Source: Parcubacteria group bacterium (lineage in GTDB: Bacteria; Patescibacteriota; Minisyncoccia; Phycocordibacterales; UBA2135). Taken from it: 38,941 nucleotides of DNA. Of this stretch, positions 20,940 through 29,356 are shown one piece after another (position 1 is the first letter of the stretch; the number at the start of each line of letters is the position of its first letter). The stretch is from the NCBI GenBank assembly GCA_016180525.1, contig JACPBB010000004.1, forward strand, positions 1 to 38,941. The letters are read 5' to 3'. A program made the position numbers and the translations under genes. A model generated the notes under the pieces. It had not been told where the DNA came from and did not search any database. It saw nothing but the letters and a program-made list of their open reading frames with translations.

Positions 20940-23105
20940 ATGCCCCTCAAAAGACTAAAAATAAGAACAGAAAAAGACCGCAATCCTCTGCCTTCTAAAA
21001 AGGAGAAAGTAAAAACAGAAACAAAAAAGAAGAAATCCGTACCCATTCCGCAAAAAAAAGAAGCCGTAACAAAAGCAGAGTCACGCAAAAAAGGAGAATA
21101 TAAAGCTGCCGACATCACGGTGCTTGAAGGCCTTGAGCCGGTACGAAAGCGTCCTGGTATGTATATTGGCACAACAGGCACGGAAGGGCTTCATCATTTA
21201 CTATGGGAGACTTTTGATAACTCTCGGGATGAAGCAATGGGAGGGTTTGCAAACCGCATAGAAATTGTACTCTTGCCCGACCACATGGTGCGCGTTGCCG
21301 ACAACGGACGCGGTATTCCTGTTGATATCCATAAACAAACAAAAGTATCGGCGCTGCAAACAATTATGACCACGCTTCACTCTGGAGGAAAATTTGGAGG
21401 AGAAGGATACAAAATCTCAGGAGGTCTTCACGGCGTTGGTATCTCTGTCGTAAACGCTCTGTCTGTGTACACAAAAGCAGAAGTACATCGCGACGGAGGA
21501 AAATACCTGCAGGAATATAAACGCGGAAAACAACAAGCAAAAGTTAAAAAAGTCGCGTCTTCAAAATTAAACGGAACCATTATCACGTTTGAGCCTGATC
21601 CGGAGATATTTAAGGACAGAACATTAAATTGGAAAAAAATTGTTGATCACATTCGACAACAAGCATATTTAGTCAAAGGAATGTCTGTTACTATTATTGA
21701 TGCTCGAGAACATAAAAACAGCATTAATCTGAATGATATTTTTTATTTTAAAGAATTAGAGTTGGAAGTACCCGAGTTTTCTTTTTGTTTTGAGGGGGGT
21801 ATTAGTTCAATGGTTAAGTTTTATAACCAGGCCCTTAAACCAATTCATAAAAATGTATTTTATATTGAAAAAACAATTGATACCGTTGCTGTTGAAGTAG
21901 CGCTTCAATATGTTGACGACATATCATCTCGTGAAATTGCGTTTGCGAACAATACATATAACCAAGAGGGTGGCACGCATATGACGGGATTTCGCACGGC
22001 GCTTACCAGAACTCTTAATGATTACGCAAAAAAGAATAATCTCCTAAAGGGCGAGGATGACTCACTCTCGGGAGATGACGTGCGTGAGGGTCTTACTGCC
22101 GTTGTGTCGGTCAAGTTGCGCGAGATTCAATTTGAAGGGCAGACGAAAGGGAAACTTGGAAGCGTTGAAGCCCGCGGAGCCGTTGAAAAGGTCTTTTCTG
22201 ACGGTTTTAGCGCGTTTCTAGAGGAGAAACCAGAGGAAGCGCGCATAATTATTGGTAAGGTGGTTTTAGCTCTAAAAGCGCGAAAAGCCGCAAAAGCTGC
22301 TAAAGATAGCGTCTTGCGCAAAGGAGCTCTTGAGGGATTTACCTTACCGGGGAAATTAGCTGACTGCCAAACGCGCGATGCAAGCGAGGCTGAGCTTTTC
22401 ATTGTAGAAGGAGACTCTGCTGGAGGCTCTGCAAAAACTGGCCGTGATAGGAGGGTCCAGGCGATACTGCCACTTCGTGGAAAAATTTTAAATGTTGAGC
22501 GCGCGCGGCTTGATAAAATGCTTGCTTCAACCGAAATTAAGGCACTTGTGGTGGCGCTCGGAACAGCAATTGGGGACACATTTAACATTGAAAAATTACG
22601 CTATCATAAAATTATCATTGCGACAGACGCGGATGTTGATGGAGCACACATCAGAACATTATTACTTACCTTATTCTATAGATACTTTAAGCAATTGATT
22701 GAAGTAGGAAATATTTATATTGCAACTCCACCACTCTATAAAATTAAAACGGGGAAAGACGTGCGTTATGTATATACGGAAGCGGAAAAAACAAAAGCGA
22801 TTGGTAAAGATACCGACAGTCTTCTTATTGATGACAGCGTAAACGAAGACGAAGAAATTAATGAGGAGATGGAAAAAACAAAAACTAAAAAAGTAAGTAT
22901 TCAGCGCTATAAGGGTCTTGGAGAAATGAATCCGGAAGAGCTGTGGGAGACAACCATGAATCCAGTAACTCGTACATTAAAACAGGTTACTATTGAAGAC
23001 GCCAAAGAGGCGGACAAAGTATTTGACATCCTCATGGGCACTGATGTTCCGTCTCGTAAAACATTCATTCAGACACACGCCAAGGAAGCAGAACTGGATA
23101 TATAG
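20940..23105 (+). CDS. gyrB: DNA gyrase subunit B
   Basis: The 721-residue ATPase subunit of a type II topoisomerase shows the GHKL nucleotide pocket (DNSRDEAMGG, DNGRGIPVD, SGGLHGVGISVVNAL), the transducer domain, the TOPRIM core with EGDSAGGSA (490-498) and DADVDGAHIRTL (about 562), and the C-terminal YKGLGEMNPEELWETTM. Gyrase, rather than topoisomerase IV, is suggested by KTGRDRRVQAILPLRGKILNVE, but ParE cannot be fully excluded. Residues 1-57 are an added, very Lys-rich and probably disordered tail absent from ordinary GyrB (which starts near YKAADITVLEGLE). The gene has its own promoter and hairpin leader. Confidence 0.93.
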   Translation: MPLKRLKIRTEKDRNPLPSKKEKVKTETKKKKSVPIPQKKEAVTKAESRKKGEYKAADITVLEGLEPVRKRPGMYIGTTGTEGLHHLLWETFDNSRDEAMGGFANRIEIVLLPDHMVRVADNGRGIPVDIHKQTKVSALQTIMTTLHSGGKFGGEGYKISGGLHGVGISVVNALSVYTKAEVHRDGGKYLQEYKRGKQQAKVKKVASSKLNGTIITFEPDPEIFKDRTLNWKKIVDHIRQQAYLVKGMSVTIIDAREHKNSINLNDIFYFKELELEVPEFSFCFEGGISSMVKFYNQALKPIHKNVFYIEKTIDTVAVEVALQYVDDISSREIAFANNTYNQEGGTHMTGFRTALTRTLNDYAKKNNLLKGEDDSLSGDDVREGLTAVVSVKLREIQFEGQTKGKLGSVEARGAVEKVFSDGFSAFLEEKPEEARIIIGKVVLALKARKAAKAAKDSVLRKGALEGFTLPGKLADCQTRDASEAELFIVEGDSAGGSAKTGRDRRVQAILPLRGKILNVERARLDKMLASTEIKALVVALGTAIGDTFNIEKLRYHKIIIATDADVDGAHIRTLLLTLFYRYFKQLIEVGNIYIATPPLYKIKTGKDVRYVYTEAEKTKAIGKDTDSLLIDDSVNEDEEINEEMEKTKTKKVSIQRYKGLGEMNPEELWETTMNPVTRTLKQVTIEDAKEADKVFDILMGTDVPSRKTFIQTHAKEAELDI

Positions 23106-23160
23106 AATATAGAGAATAGTGGGTAGAAAGTAGATTTCTATATTTAAGAATCTTAATACA

Positions 23161-23195
23161 AAAGGAACAATTCGTGCGAAGTGTTCCTTTTTATT
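23161..23195. terminator. Terminator between gyrB and the convergent thrS unit
   Basis: AAAGGAACA (23161-23169) and TGTTCCTTT (23182-23190) form a 9-bp stem, followed by TTATT on the plus strand and TTTTG on the minus strand. It may act in both directions. Confidence 0.75.
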
Positions 23196-23210
23196 AATAA
23201 TCATCATTCA

Positions 23211-23567
23211 TCAATCAAATCCTAGTTCTTCTCTTTCATTGAAAATTTCTTGCGCGCGGGTGTGTATTTCTTGAAATATATTTTCAATTATTTTTCTGTT
23301 ATTTTCTGGCTCATTTGGGGGAAGTCGCCAAAAGTCCCATTGCTGATATCCTAGTTCGTTATCCCATCCAACTTGATGAAATGGTCCCAGTTTATGTTTC
23401 TTACTAACCTCTTCAATAGCTCTATTGTAAGCGATGTTTTGCTTTTTATCTTTTGCTCTAAAATTAATTCCCCACGTTAAATCTAAACCAGGAACTGATT
23501 CTTTGACCTTTAAGTCAGCCTTTTCAAAAAAATGTTCTTTCTGTTCATTTTTGGGCTCTTTTTCCAT
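23211..23567 (-). CDS. Uncharacterised 118-residue protein
   Basis: This is a soluble, charged protein with a Glu/Lys-rich N-terminus, then aromatic-rich GPFHQVGWDNELGYQQWDFW and a helical C-terminus. There is no signal or membrane segment. It starts 7 bases after the thrS stop and is followed by the shared terminator, so it is the last gene of a thrS unit. I do not recognise a family; linkage to thrS is its only context. Confidence 0.65.
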   Translation of the reverse strand: MEKEPKNEQKEHFFEKADLKVKESVPGLDLTWGINFRAKDKKQNIAYNRAIEEVSKKHKLGPFHQVGWDNELGYQQWDFWRLPPNEPENNRKIIENIFQEIHTRAQEIFNEREELGFD

Positions 23568-23574
23568 TTTATTC

Positions 23575-24816
23575 TTACTTTCTTTCTTTGATTTCTTTTT
23601 TGATTTTGGAGAGGAGGTTATCTATCACAAGTATTTCTTTTTTCCCGCTTCGGCCTTCAAGGGTTGTCGTGTTTGACTCTACTTCTTTATCCCCCACAAC
23701 GGCCAAGTAGGGTATTTTTTGCTGTTTGGCGGCTCTAATTTTTTTACCAAGCGTTTCATTTTCATTATAAAATTCAACCCTAATGCCATCGGCGTGCAAC
23801 TTCTCATATACTTCTTTGGCAAACTTTTCATGCTTTTCTCCGATGGGGAGAATCGCAACTTGAACGGGGGAGAGCCAGAGGGGAAAAGCGCCTCCATAAT
23901 GCTCAATAAGAAACGCCATGATGCGTTCAATGGCACCAATTGAAGAGCGGTGCACGACAAAAGCGCGTTTTTTGCTTCCGTCTTCTCCAATATAGGAAAG
24001 GTCAAAACGTTCTGGCATGCAAAAATCATATTGCACGGTAAATGCCGTATCTTCTTTACCGTTTGCATTTTTCATCTGAACATCAATTTTTGGTCCGTAG
24101 AATGCCGCTTCATTTTTTACTTCAACAAATTTATTTTTTTTCTTTTCAAGTAGATCACGAAGTAATGATTCGCCTTTTTCCCACGCCTCATCATTTTTAT
24201 AATATTTTTCCGTATTTGTCCTGTCTCCAAGCGAGAGGCGATAGTGATATTCTTTTCCATATTGCAGACCAAAAACGTGAGTGACATATTCAATCAAATC
24301 AAGCGCCCCGCCAATTTCTTCCACAGCCTCCTCTTCACTTTTGCAAATAATGTGCGCATCGGCAAGAGAAAACGTGCGGACTCGCTGAAGCCCCATCAAT
24401 TCTCCGGATTGTTCATAGCGATATAGTTTTGCAATTTCTGCGGTACGAATAGGAAGCTCGCGGTAACTATGCGGTTTTCGTAAGTAGAGCTGAAAATGAT
24501 GCGGGCACGTCATCGGCCGGAGCATGAATTTTTCATCATCAATCTCAATCGGCGCGTACATTGAGTCCTGATAGTGCGGATAGTGGCCAGATTTAATATA
24601 TAAATCAAGTTTTGCGATATCGGGAGTATAGACATGCTGATATCCGCGGCGAATTTCCTCATCAACAATAAATCGCTCAAGCTCGCGTCGTATCGCCGCG
24701 CCCTTGTGCGTAAAAAGCGGCAGTCCTTTGCCGACCGTCTCGTCAATATAGTAAAGGTCTAACTGTTTCCCTAAAATTTTATGGTCTCTCTCCGAATGAG
24801 ATTCATCATTATTCAT
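23575..24816 (-). CDS. thrS: Threonyl-tRNA synthetase lacking TGS and editing domains
   Basis: The 413-residue enzyme begins directly at the catalytic core (RDHKILGKQLDLYYIDE). Motif 2 (EIAKLYRYEQSGELMGLQRVRTF) and motif 3 (HRSSIGAIERIMAFL) are clear, and the zinc ligands of ThrRS are present as C in MTCPHH, H in ADAHIICK and H in VVHRSS. An HGTP anticodon domain follows (PVQVAILPIG to the end). Normal bacterial ThrRS is about 640 residues with N-terminal TGS and Ser-editing domains; both are absent. Similar loss is known in some mycoplasmas and archaeal ThrRS pairs. The ATG follows TATTAT after 7 bases, so there is no T-box leader. Confidence 0.95.
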   Translation of the reverse strand: MNNDESHSERDHKILGKQLDLYYIDETVGKGLPLFTHKGAAIRRELERFIVDEEIRRGYQHVYTPDIAKLDLYIKSGHYPHYQDSMYAPIEIDDEKFMLRPMTCPHHFQLYLRKPHSYRELPIRTAEIAKLYRYEQSGELMGLQRVRTFSLADAHIICKSEEEAVEEIGGALDLIEYVTHVFGLQYGKEYHYRLSLGDRTNTEKYYKNDEAWEKGESLLRDLLEKKKNKFVEVKNEAAFYGPKIDVQMKNANGKEDTAFTVQYDFCMPERFDLSYIGEDGSKKRAFVVHRSSIGAIERIMAFLIEHYGGAFPLWLSPVQVAILPIGEKHEKFAKEVYEKLHADGIRVEFYNENETLGKKIRAAKQQKIPYLAVVGDKEVESNTTTLEGRSGKKEILVIDNLLSKIKKEIKERK

Positions 24817-24823
24817 ACACTCT

Positions 24824-24829
24824 ATAATA
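24824..24829 (-). promoter_or_regulatory. -10 box of thrS, leaderless arrangement
   Basis: On the minus strand TATTAT (24829-24824) ends 7 bases before the ATG at 24816, so transcription should start at the start codon. Confidence 0.5.
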
Positions 24830-24864
24830 ACAAAAGAGTTCTAATTATTTTAATCTAAAAATGC

Positions 24865-24893
24865 TTGACAGAACAATTACAATATGCTAGAAT
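24865..24893 (+). promoter_or_regulatory. Strong promoter of the orphan ncRNA
   Basis: A perfect TTGACA (24865-24870), a 17-base spacer ending in TGC (extended -10), then TAGAAT (24888-24893). It points away from thrS and into a gene-free stretch. Confidence 0.8.
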
Positions 24894-24899
24894 AAATTC

Positions 24900-25080
24900 T
24901 GAACAAGGCGACAAGGTACGTCATTTCCGCATCACTTGAGATGTAGAAAGTGGCCGAGCTGTCATTTCACCTCCAAAGCGGCGAGGGAGACGGTCCCAGA
25001 AACGCTTGCGATTGAGTGGTCAAATGACTAGCTTTGTTTGAAGGCTCCTGGCATTACTTAAAACGCAGGGGCCTTTCTAT
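24900..25080 (+). ncRNA. Structured non-coding RNA, family not recognised
   Basis: Between thrS and dnaE lies no gene. A plus-strand transcript from about 24900 can fold into nested stems: P1 24901-24909 with 25031-25039 (9 pairs, three of them G-U); P2 24920-24926 with 25022-25028 (GUCAUUU/AAAUGAC); P3 24929-24933 with 24940-24944; P4 24976-24980 with 25003-25007 capped by GGGA/UCCC (24985-24997). A terminator follows at 25041-25075. The sequence GUCAUUUC also occurs at 24961, giving a second partner for AAAUGAC, so two folds compete. The closing stem recalls 6S RNA, but I see none of the marks of RNase P, tmRNA, SRP RNA or T-box. Confidence 0.7.
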
Positions 25081-25092
25081 TTGTCATTTTTT
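25041..25092 (+). terminator. Terminator of the ncRNA
   Basis: AAGGCTCCTG (25041-25050) pairs with CAGGGGCCTT (25066-25075; one G-U pair) around 15 bases. A T-rich run follows (TCTATTTGTCATTTTTT). Confidence 0.75.
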
Positions 25093-25137
25093 ATCTTTCT
25101 TTTATACCTCTAATTCGCACGAATATGTCCTAATAAC

Positions 25138-25172
25138 AAATCTGAAATCTTAAATCATACATCGTAAATCTC
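25138..25172. repeat. Dispersed intergenic word repeat, copy 3
   Basis: Words AATCTTAAATCATACATC and GTAAATC lie at the dnaE 3' end. They are shared in changed order with 8586-8615 and 18446-18478, each time at a gene boundary. Confidence 0.5.
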
Positions 25173-28100
25173 ATAGTTCTTTAACTTTTTCAATAATAAA
25201 ACTCGGCACTCCTTTTCTGTGCGATGTTTTTCCTCTTACTAAAATAGTTTTTTCCGTTTGTAAAAAATCTTTATATTCGTTAAATGCTCGGGGAAATACC
25301 ACTGTTTCTATGCTGTCGCCCAAGTCCGCGATTTTCAAAAACGCCATTTTTTCACCTTTTGCCGTTAAGATTGTTTTAACTTCCTCTACAATGCCGCCAA
25401 TAACGGTTGTTAACCCTTCACCCAATTTTTTTACCTTTTTAATATCAAGTTCAAGGCGTTTAAATTTTTCTTTATGTTCCAAAAGCGGATGTCCTGAAAT
25501 ATAAAGACCGAGTAATTCTTTTTCCCACGATAATTTTTCTTTTTGAGAAACAGGAGAAACTTCTTTGAGCCGCAGTTTTGGAACAGATTCTTGATTGCCC
25601 ATTAAGTTAAAGAGAGAATCTTGTTTTCGCGCATCCTTTTTTTGCTCTCGATTATACGCGAGCGCTTCTTCAGTATTCCCAAGCATTTGTTCTCTATTGC
25701 CAAACGCATCCATCGCCCCGCATTTAATGAGCGACTCCAGCGATTTTTTATTGAGATTTTTATGTTGAATACGCTCTAAAAAGTCAGCAAATGACTTAAA
25801 TTTCCCTCGCTCTTCTCGCTCGGCGATAATGGCGTTTCCAATTTCGTTACCAAAATTTTTTATGGAGTACAGTCCAAATCTGATCTTGTCGCCTGACAGA
25901 TTTTTAATAATAGTAAAATCTCCAAAGCTTTCATTTACATCGGGAGGAAGTACGGAGATGTTAAGTCGCACACACTCGGTAATCGCTTCGGCAATTTTTT
26001 CAACATCTCCAGCATCAGCATTGAGAATTGCCGCCATATATTCAGTGGGAAAATGTGCTTTCATATACGCGGTTTGATACGCAAATTTTCCATAACTTGC
26101 CGCATGTGCCTTATTAAACCCGTAGCCCTGAAATGGCTCAAAAAGCTTCCACATTGCCTCTGCCGCGTCTTTACTCATGCCTCCGTGTTTCTGACAACCC
26201 TCAACAAACATAATATGCTGTCGCGCCATCTCTTCGGGGATTTTCTTTCCGACTGCTTTTCTAAATTTATCAACCTCGCCCCAACTATACCCGGCGACTT
26301 CAATCGCGGTCATCAATAGGTCGTCCTGATATACTAAAACACCATATGTTGTATCAAGAAAATTTTTCATTTTAGGATGAGTATAAGTAACAGGTTTGCT
26401 GCCATGCTTTCTGGCAATATATTCATTAATGTTATCCATAGGTCCCGGACGATAAAGTGCTATCATAACATTGATGTCATGAATAGTGGTAGGCTTTAAT
26501 TCTTTCAAATACTGCGTCATACCAGAGCCGTTGAGCTGGAAAAGCCCCATTGTTTCTCCGCGCGCTAATTTTACAAATGTTTCTTTGTCATCAAGCGGAA
26601 TTCGTTCAATATCTATGTCCACTCCGTGGAATTTTTTAGCAAGCCGTATGGAATTACTCAAGATAGTAAGATTTTTAATTCCCAGAAAATCCAATTTCAA
26701 AAGCCCCACATCCTCTATTGCGTGCATATCATATTGAGTAATGACGCCTTTTTCGTGTGGGTCGTATTGGAGTGGTACCGTCTCCATAAGTGGATAAGGA
26801 GCTATGACCACTCCTGCCGCATGAACAGAGACGTGGCGCGCACAACCCTCAAGCCGTTTCGCGAGGTCAACAATTTCTCTTACTTCCTCTTCTTTTTCAT
26901 ACAGCTCACGCAGTTCGGGTGTTGTTTCAAGCGCTCGCTCGATGGTCATTGGAAACCCTTGCGAACCCATAGGAATAAGTTTTGCGATTCTATCGCCAAC
27001 AATATATGGTTTCCCTAAAGAACGGGCGACATCGCGCACTGCGCCTCGTGCCATCATGGTGCCGTATGTGCCGATTTGCGCGACGTGTGTTTCTCCGTAT
27101 TTTTGTTTTGCATACTGTATTACCTCATCCCGCCTTGTATCTTCAAAATCCATGTCAATATCAGGAGCAGAGGGCCGATGAGGGTTTAAAAATCTCTCAA
27201 ACGGAAGTTTATATTCAATAGGATTTACGTTAGTGATACCAAGCAGATACGAGACAAAAGAGCCAGCGGCAGAACCTCTGGTATTCGTTAAGATGTTATT
27301 TTCTCGAGAAAAACGAAGGAGGTCGGCAACGACTAAAAAGTAGGGTGAAAATTGTTTGGTTTTTATAATATCCAGCTCATAGGCAATGCGGGCAATATGT
27401 TCTTCTGTTTTAGATAAATTGCGAAACGAAAGCCCTTCGTATGTTAATCGTTCAAGCTCTTTGTCGTGCGTAGTCTCGGCACTAACTTTAAAATCAGGAA
27501 AAATCCAGCTGCCAAGCGAAAGCTCAATCTCGCACATATCCGCAATTTTTTTTGTGTTTTCTATTGCTTCTGGAATATCTTTAAAATTGTTCCATGCTGT
27601 TTCTGAATCTATAAAATGAAAATCATGTCCCGCAAACGTAAGCCGCTTTTCATCTCCAATATCGGTGTTCGTCTGGATTGCGATAAGCGTATCGTGCGCT
27701 CGCGCGTCATCTTCATGTAGATAATGCGAGTCATGTGTTGCGACAAGAGGAACATTGAATTTTTCCCCAAGTGCGATTGTTTGTTTTCGCACTTCATTAA
27801 GACCCTCTATGTCCGGGTGATGCATAATTTCAAGAAAATAATTTTCTTTTCCAAATATTTCTTGATGCTCTGTTATGACTTTCTCCGCCCCTTCCACGTT
27901 TTTATTTCGGAGAGCCCGTGAAAGTTCACTTCCAAAACATCCGGAAAGACAAATGAGCCCTTCACTATGCGCGCGAAGCAGTTCTTTGTCCATTCGCGGT
28001 TTGTAATAATACCCTTCAAGGTGCGAGAGGGTGACAAGCTTAATTAAATTTTTATATCCCGTATTATTTTTTGCCAAAAGCGTCAGGTGAAAACGCTTAT

Positions 28101-28359
28101 TATCAATTCCCGGCTGTTTATCATGCCGTGTTCGTTTTGCAATATACGCCTCAACGCCTATAATCGGTTTAATTCCTGCCTTTTTACATTCCTTATAAAA
28201 TTGAATGGCTCCATAAAGTGCTCCGTGGTCAGTTAAGGCAAGCGCTGGCATGCCGTAAGATTTCGTAAGCGAGACCATCTCCGTAATTTTTGACAGACCG
28301 TCTAAGAGCGAGTAGTGGCTATGCGTATGGAGATGAATAAAAGGAGTTTTTGAACCCAT
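25171..28359 (-). CDS. dnaE: DNA polymerase III alpha subunit
   Basis: The 1062-residue replicative polymerase (DnaE type) has an N-terminal PHP domain (HLHTHSHYSLLDG, LTDHGALYGAIQF), the C-family polymerase core with catalytic acids in PDIDMDFEDTRR (about 398-409) and GSAAGSFVSYLLG, the fingers (YQDDLLMTAIEVAGYSWGE; GYGFNKAHAASYG), a helix-hairpin-helix, and an OB-fold at the end (VIGGIVEEVKTILT...). It stops after the OB-fold, so the tau-binding tail of long DnaE is reduced or absent. All PHP residues seem present, so proofreading by this domain is possible. The ATG lies 9 bases after a TATACT. Confidence 0.96.
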   Translation of the reverse strand: MGSKTPFIHLHTHSHYSLLDGLSKITEMVSLTKSYGMPALALTDHGALYGAIQFYKECKKAGIKPIIGVEAYIAKRTRHDKQPGIDNKRFHLTLLAKNNTGYKNLIKLVTLSHLEGYYYKPRMDKELLRAHSEGLICLSGCFGSELSRALRNKNVEGAEKVITEHQEIFGKENYFLEIMHHPDIEGLNEVRKQTIALGEKFNVPLVATHDSHYLHEDDARAHDTLIAIQTNTDIGDEKRLTFAGHDFHFIDSETAWNNFKDIPEAIENTKKIADMCEIELSLGSWIFPDFKVSAETTHDKELERLTYEGLSFRNLSKTEEHIARIAYELDIIKTKQFSPYFLVVADLLRFSRENNILTNTRGSAAGSFVSYLLGITNVNPIEYKLPFERFLNPHRPSAPDIDMDFEDTRRDEVIQYAKQKYGETHVAQIGTYGTMMARGAVRDVARSLGKPYIVGDRIAKLIPMGSQGFPMTIERALETTPELRELYEKEEEVREIVDLAKRLEGCARHVSVHAAGVVIAPYPLMETVPLQYDPHEKGVITQYDMHAIEDVGLLKLDFLGIKNLTILSNSIRLAKKFHGVDIDIERIPLDDKETFVKLARGETMGLFQLNGSGMTQYLKELKPTTIHDINVMIALYRPGPMDNINEYIARKHGSKPVTYTHPKMKNFLDTTYGVLVYQDDLLMTAIEVAGYSWGEVDKFRKAVGKKIPEEMARQHIMFVEGCQKHGGMSKDAAEAMWKLFEPFQGYGFNKAHAASYGKFAYQTAYMKAHFPTEYMAAILNADAGDVEKIAEAITECVRLNISVLPPDVNESFGDFTIIKNLSGDKIRFGLYSIKNFGNEIGNAIIAEREERGKFKSFADFLERIQHKNLNKKSLESLIKCGAMDAFGNREQMLGNTEEALAYNREQKKDARKQDSLFNLMGNQESVPKLRLKEVSPVSQKEKLSWEKELLGLYISGHPLLEHKEKFKRLELDIKKVKKLGEGLTTVIGGIVEEVKTILTAKGEKMAFLKIADLGDSIETVVFPRAFNEYKDFLQTEKTILVRGKTSHRKGVPSFIIEKVKEL

Positions 28360-28368
28360 GATACAATA

Positions 28369-28374
28369 AGTATA
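28369..28374 (-). promoter_or_regulatory. Extended -10 box of dnaE
   Basis: On the minus strand TGA-TATACT ends 9 bases before the dnaE ATG. The rnhB gene diverges from the same 41-base gap, so the promoters must overlap. Confidence 0.5.
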
Positions 28375-28400
28375 TCATATAGAAATAACCTCTACGCTCT

Positions 28401-28988
28401 GTGGAAAAAAAATATTTGATAGGAATTGATGAAGTCGGAAGAGGCCCGCTCGCGGGACCTGTCGCCGTTGCAGCAGTCTTGTTTTTTCCGCACTTTGATA
28501 CGCGGCACCTCAAGGGAATCAAAGACTCAAAAAAACTCAGTCCTCAAAAACGTGAATTGTGGCTTGAAAAAGCTATTACTTTGAAAAAAGACGGGTATAT
28601 TGATTTTTCAGTTTCCTTTAGCAGTGAAAAGGTAATCGATAAAAAAGGCATTATGCACGCAATTCGACTTTCCCTAAAGCGTTCTGTAAAAAAAATGTGT
28701 AAAAGCCCCTATGAAACATATATATATCTTGATGGGGGACTTACCGCGCCCAAAATGTATCCGTTTCAAAAGACAATTATCCGAGGAGACGAACTTTTGT
28801 CAATTATTGCCCTCGCGTCCATTATTGCAAAAGTGGGGCGAGACAGAAAAATGGAAGAATATGCCGAACAATTTCCAGAATATGGATTCGAACAGCATAA
28901 AGGGTATGGCACCGACGCACACTATAAGGCAATTCAAAAATATGGTCTTTGCGCGATTCATCGGAGAAGTTTTTTGCATACAATATAA
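28401..28988 (+). CDS. rnhB: Ribonuclease HII
   Basis: This 195-residue enzyme cuts the RNA strand in RNA/DNA hybrids and single ribonucleotides left in DNA. LIGIDEVGRGPLAGPV carries the first Asp-Glu pair (D10, E11) and the Gly-Arg-Gly clamp; KGIKDSKKLSPQKRE, YIYLDGG and SIIAKVGRDRKMEE hold the other catalytic acids; HKGYGTDAHY and IHRRSF close the domain. The start is GTG (MEKKYLIG). It diverges from dnaE across 41 bases, a sensible pairing with a replicative polymerase that leaves ribonucleotides behind. Confidence 0.95.
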   Translation: MEKKYLIGIDEVGRGPLAGPVAVAAVLFFPHFDTRHLKGIKDSKKLSPQKRELWLEKAITLKKDGYIDFSVSFSSEKVIDKKGIMHAIRLSLKRSVKKMCKSPYETYIYLDGGLTAPKMYPFQKTIIRGDELLSIIALASIIAKVGRDRKMEEYAEQFPEYGFEQHKGYGTDAHYKAIQKYGLCAIHRRSFLHTI

Positions 28989-28992
28989 ATGC

Positions 28993-29020
28993 TTGCAATT
29001 ATAACAAAATAAGGTACAAT
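28993..29020 (+). promoter_or_regulatory. rpmF promoter, near-leaderless
   Basis: TTGCAA (28993-28998), 16 bases, TACAAT (29015-29020), then 8 bases to the ATG at 29029. Confidence 0.55.
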
Positions 29021-29028
29021 AGGATTTT

Positions 29029-29256
29029 ATGGTCGTACGAATGAGATCAACCCGTTCGCATACGCGAAATCGGCGCTCCCACCACAAATTAATGGAGCCC
29101 CGTTTTTCGATATGCGCAAAGTGTGGAGCAAAACACATCCGTCATGTGGCATGTCTTTCGTGCGGAACATATCGAGAAAGAATGGTTCTTGATGTCGCCA
29201 AAAAGGCGATTAAAAAAGAAAGGAAGGCAAAAAAACGAGAAACAGAAGTAAAATAG
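29029..29256 (+). CDS. rpmF: 50S ribosomal protein L32
   Basis: This 75-residue large-subunit protein has an N-terminal basic arm MVVRMRSTRSHTRNRRSHH matching the L32 start (usually MAVPKRRTSK...), followed by a zinc knuckle CAKCG..CLSCG and a long Lys-rich C-terminal tail. The tail is longer than in the typical 57-60-residue L32. The start at 29029 is kept over the next ATG (29041) because it matches the family N-terminus. It is followed by nusB, rnc and smc in the same direction. Confidence 0.93.
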   Translation: MVVRMRSTRSHTRNRRSHHKLMEPRFSICAKCGAKHIRHVACLSCGTYRERMVLDVAKKAIKKERKAKKRETEVK

Positions 29257-29356
29257 AATAATCGCGTAGCTCGAAGCGTGTAGCGCGCAACCCGGGAAGT
29301 TATTTACAATTACATATTTTTGAGTTATGTGCTACAAGTTATAAGACTCGAGACAT

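Noticed and set aside
24817-25170. T-box leader for thrS
   Set aside because: The strong promoter and terminator are on the plus strand while thrS is on the minus strand and appears leaderless; no T-box sequence is seen.
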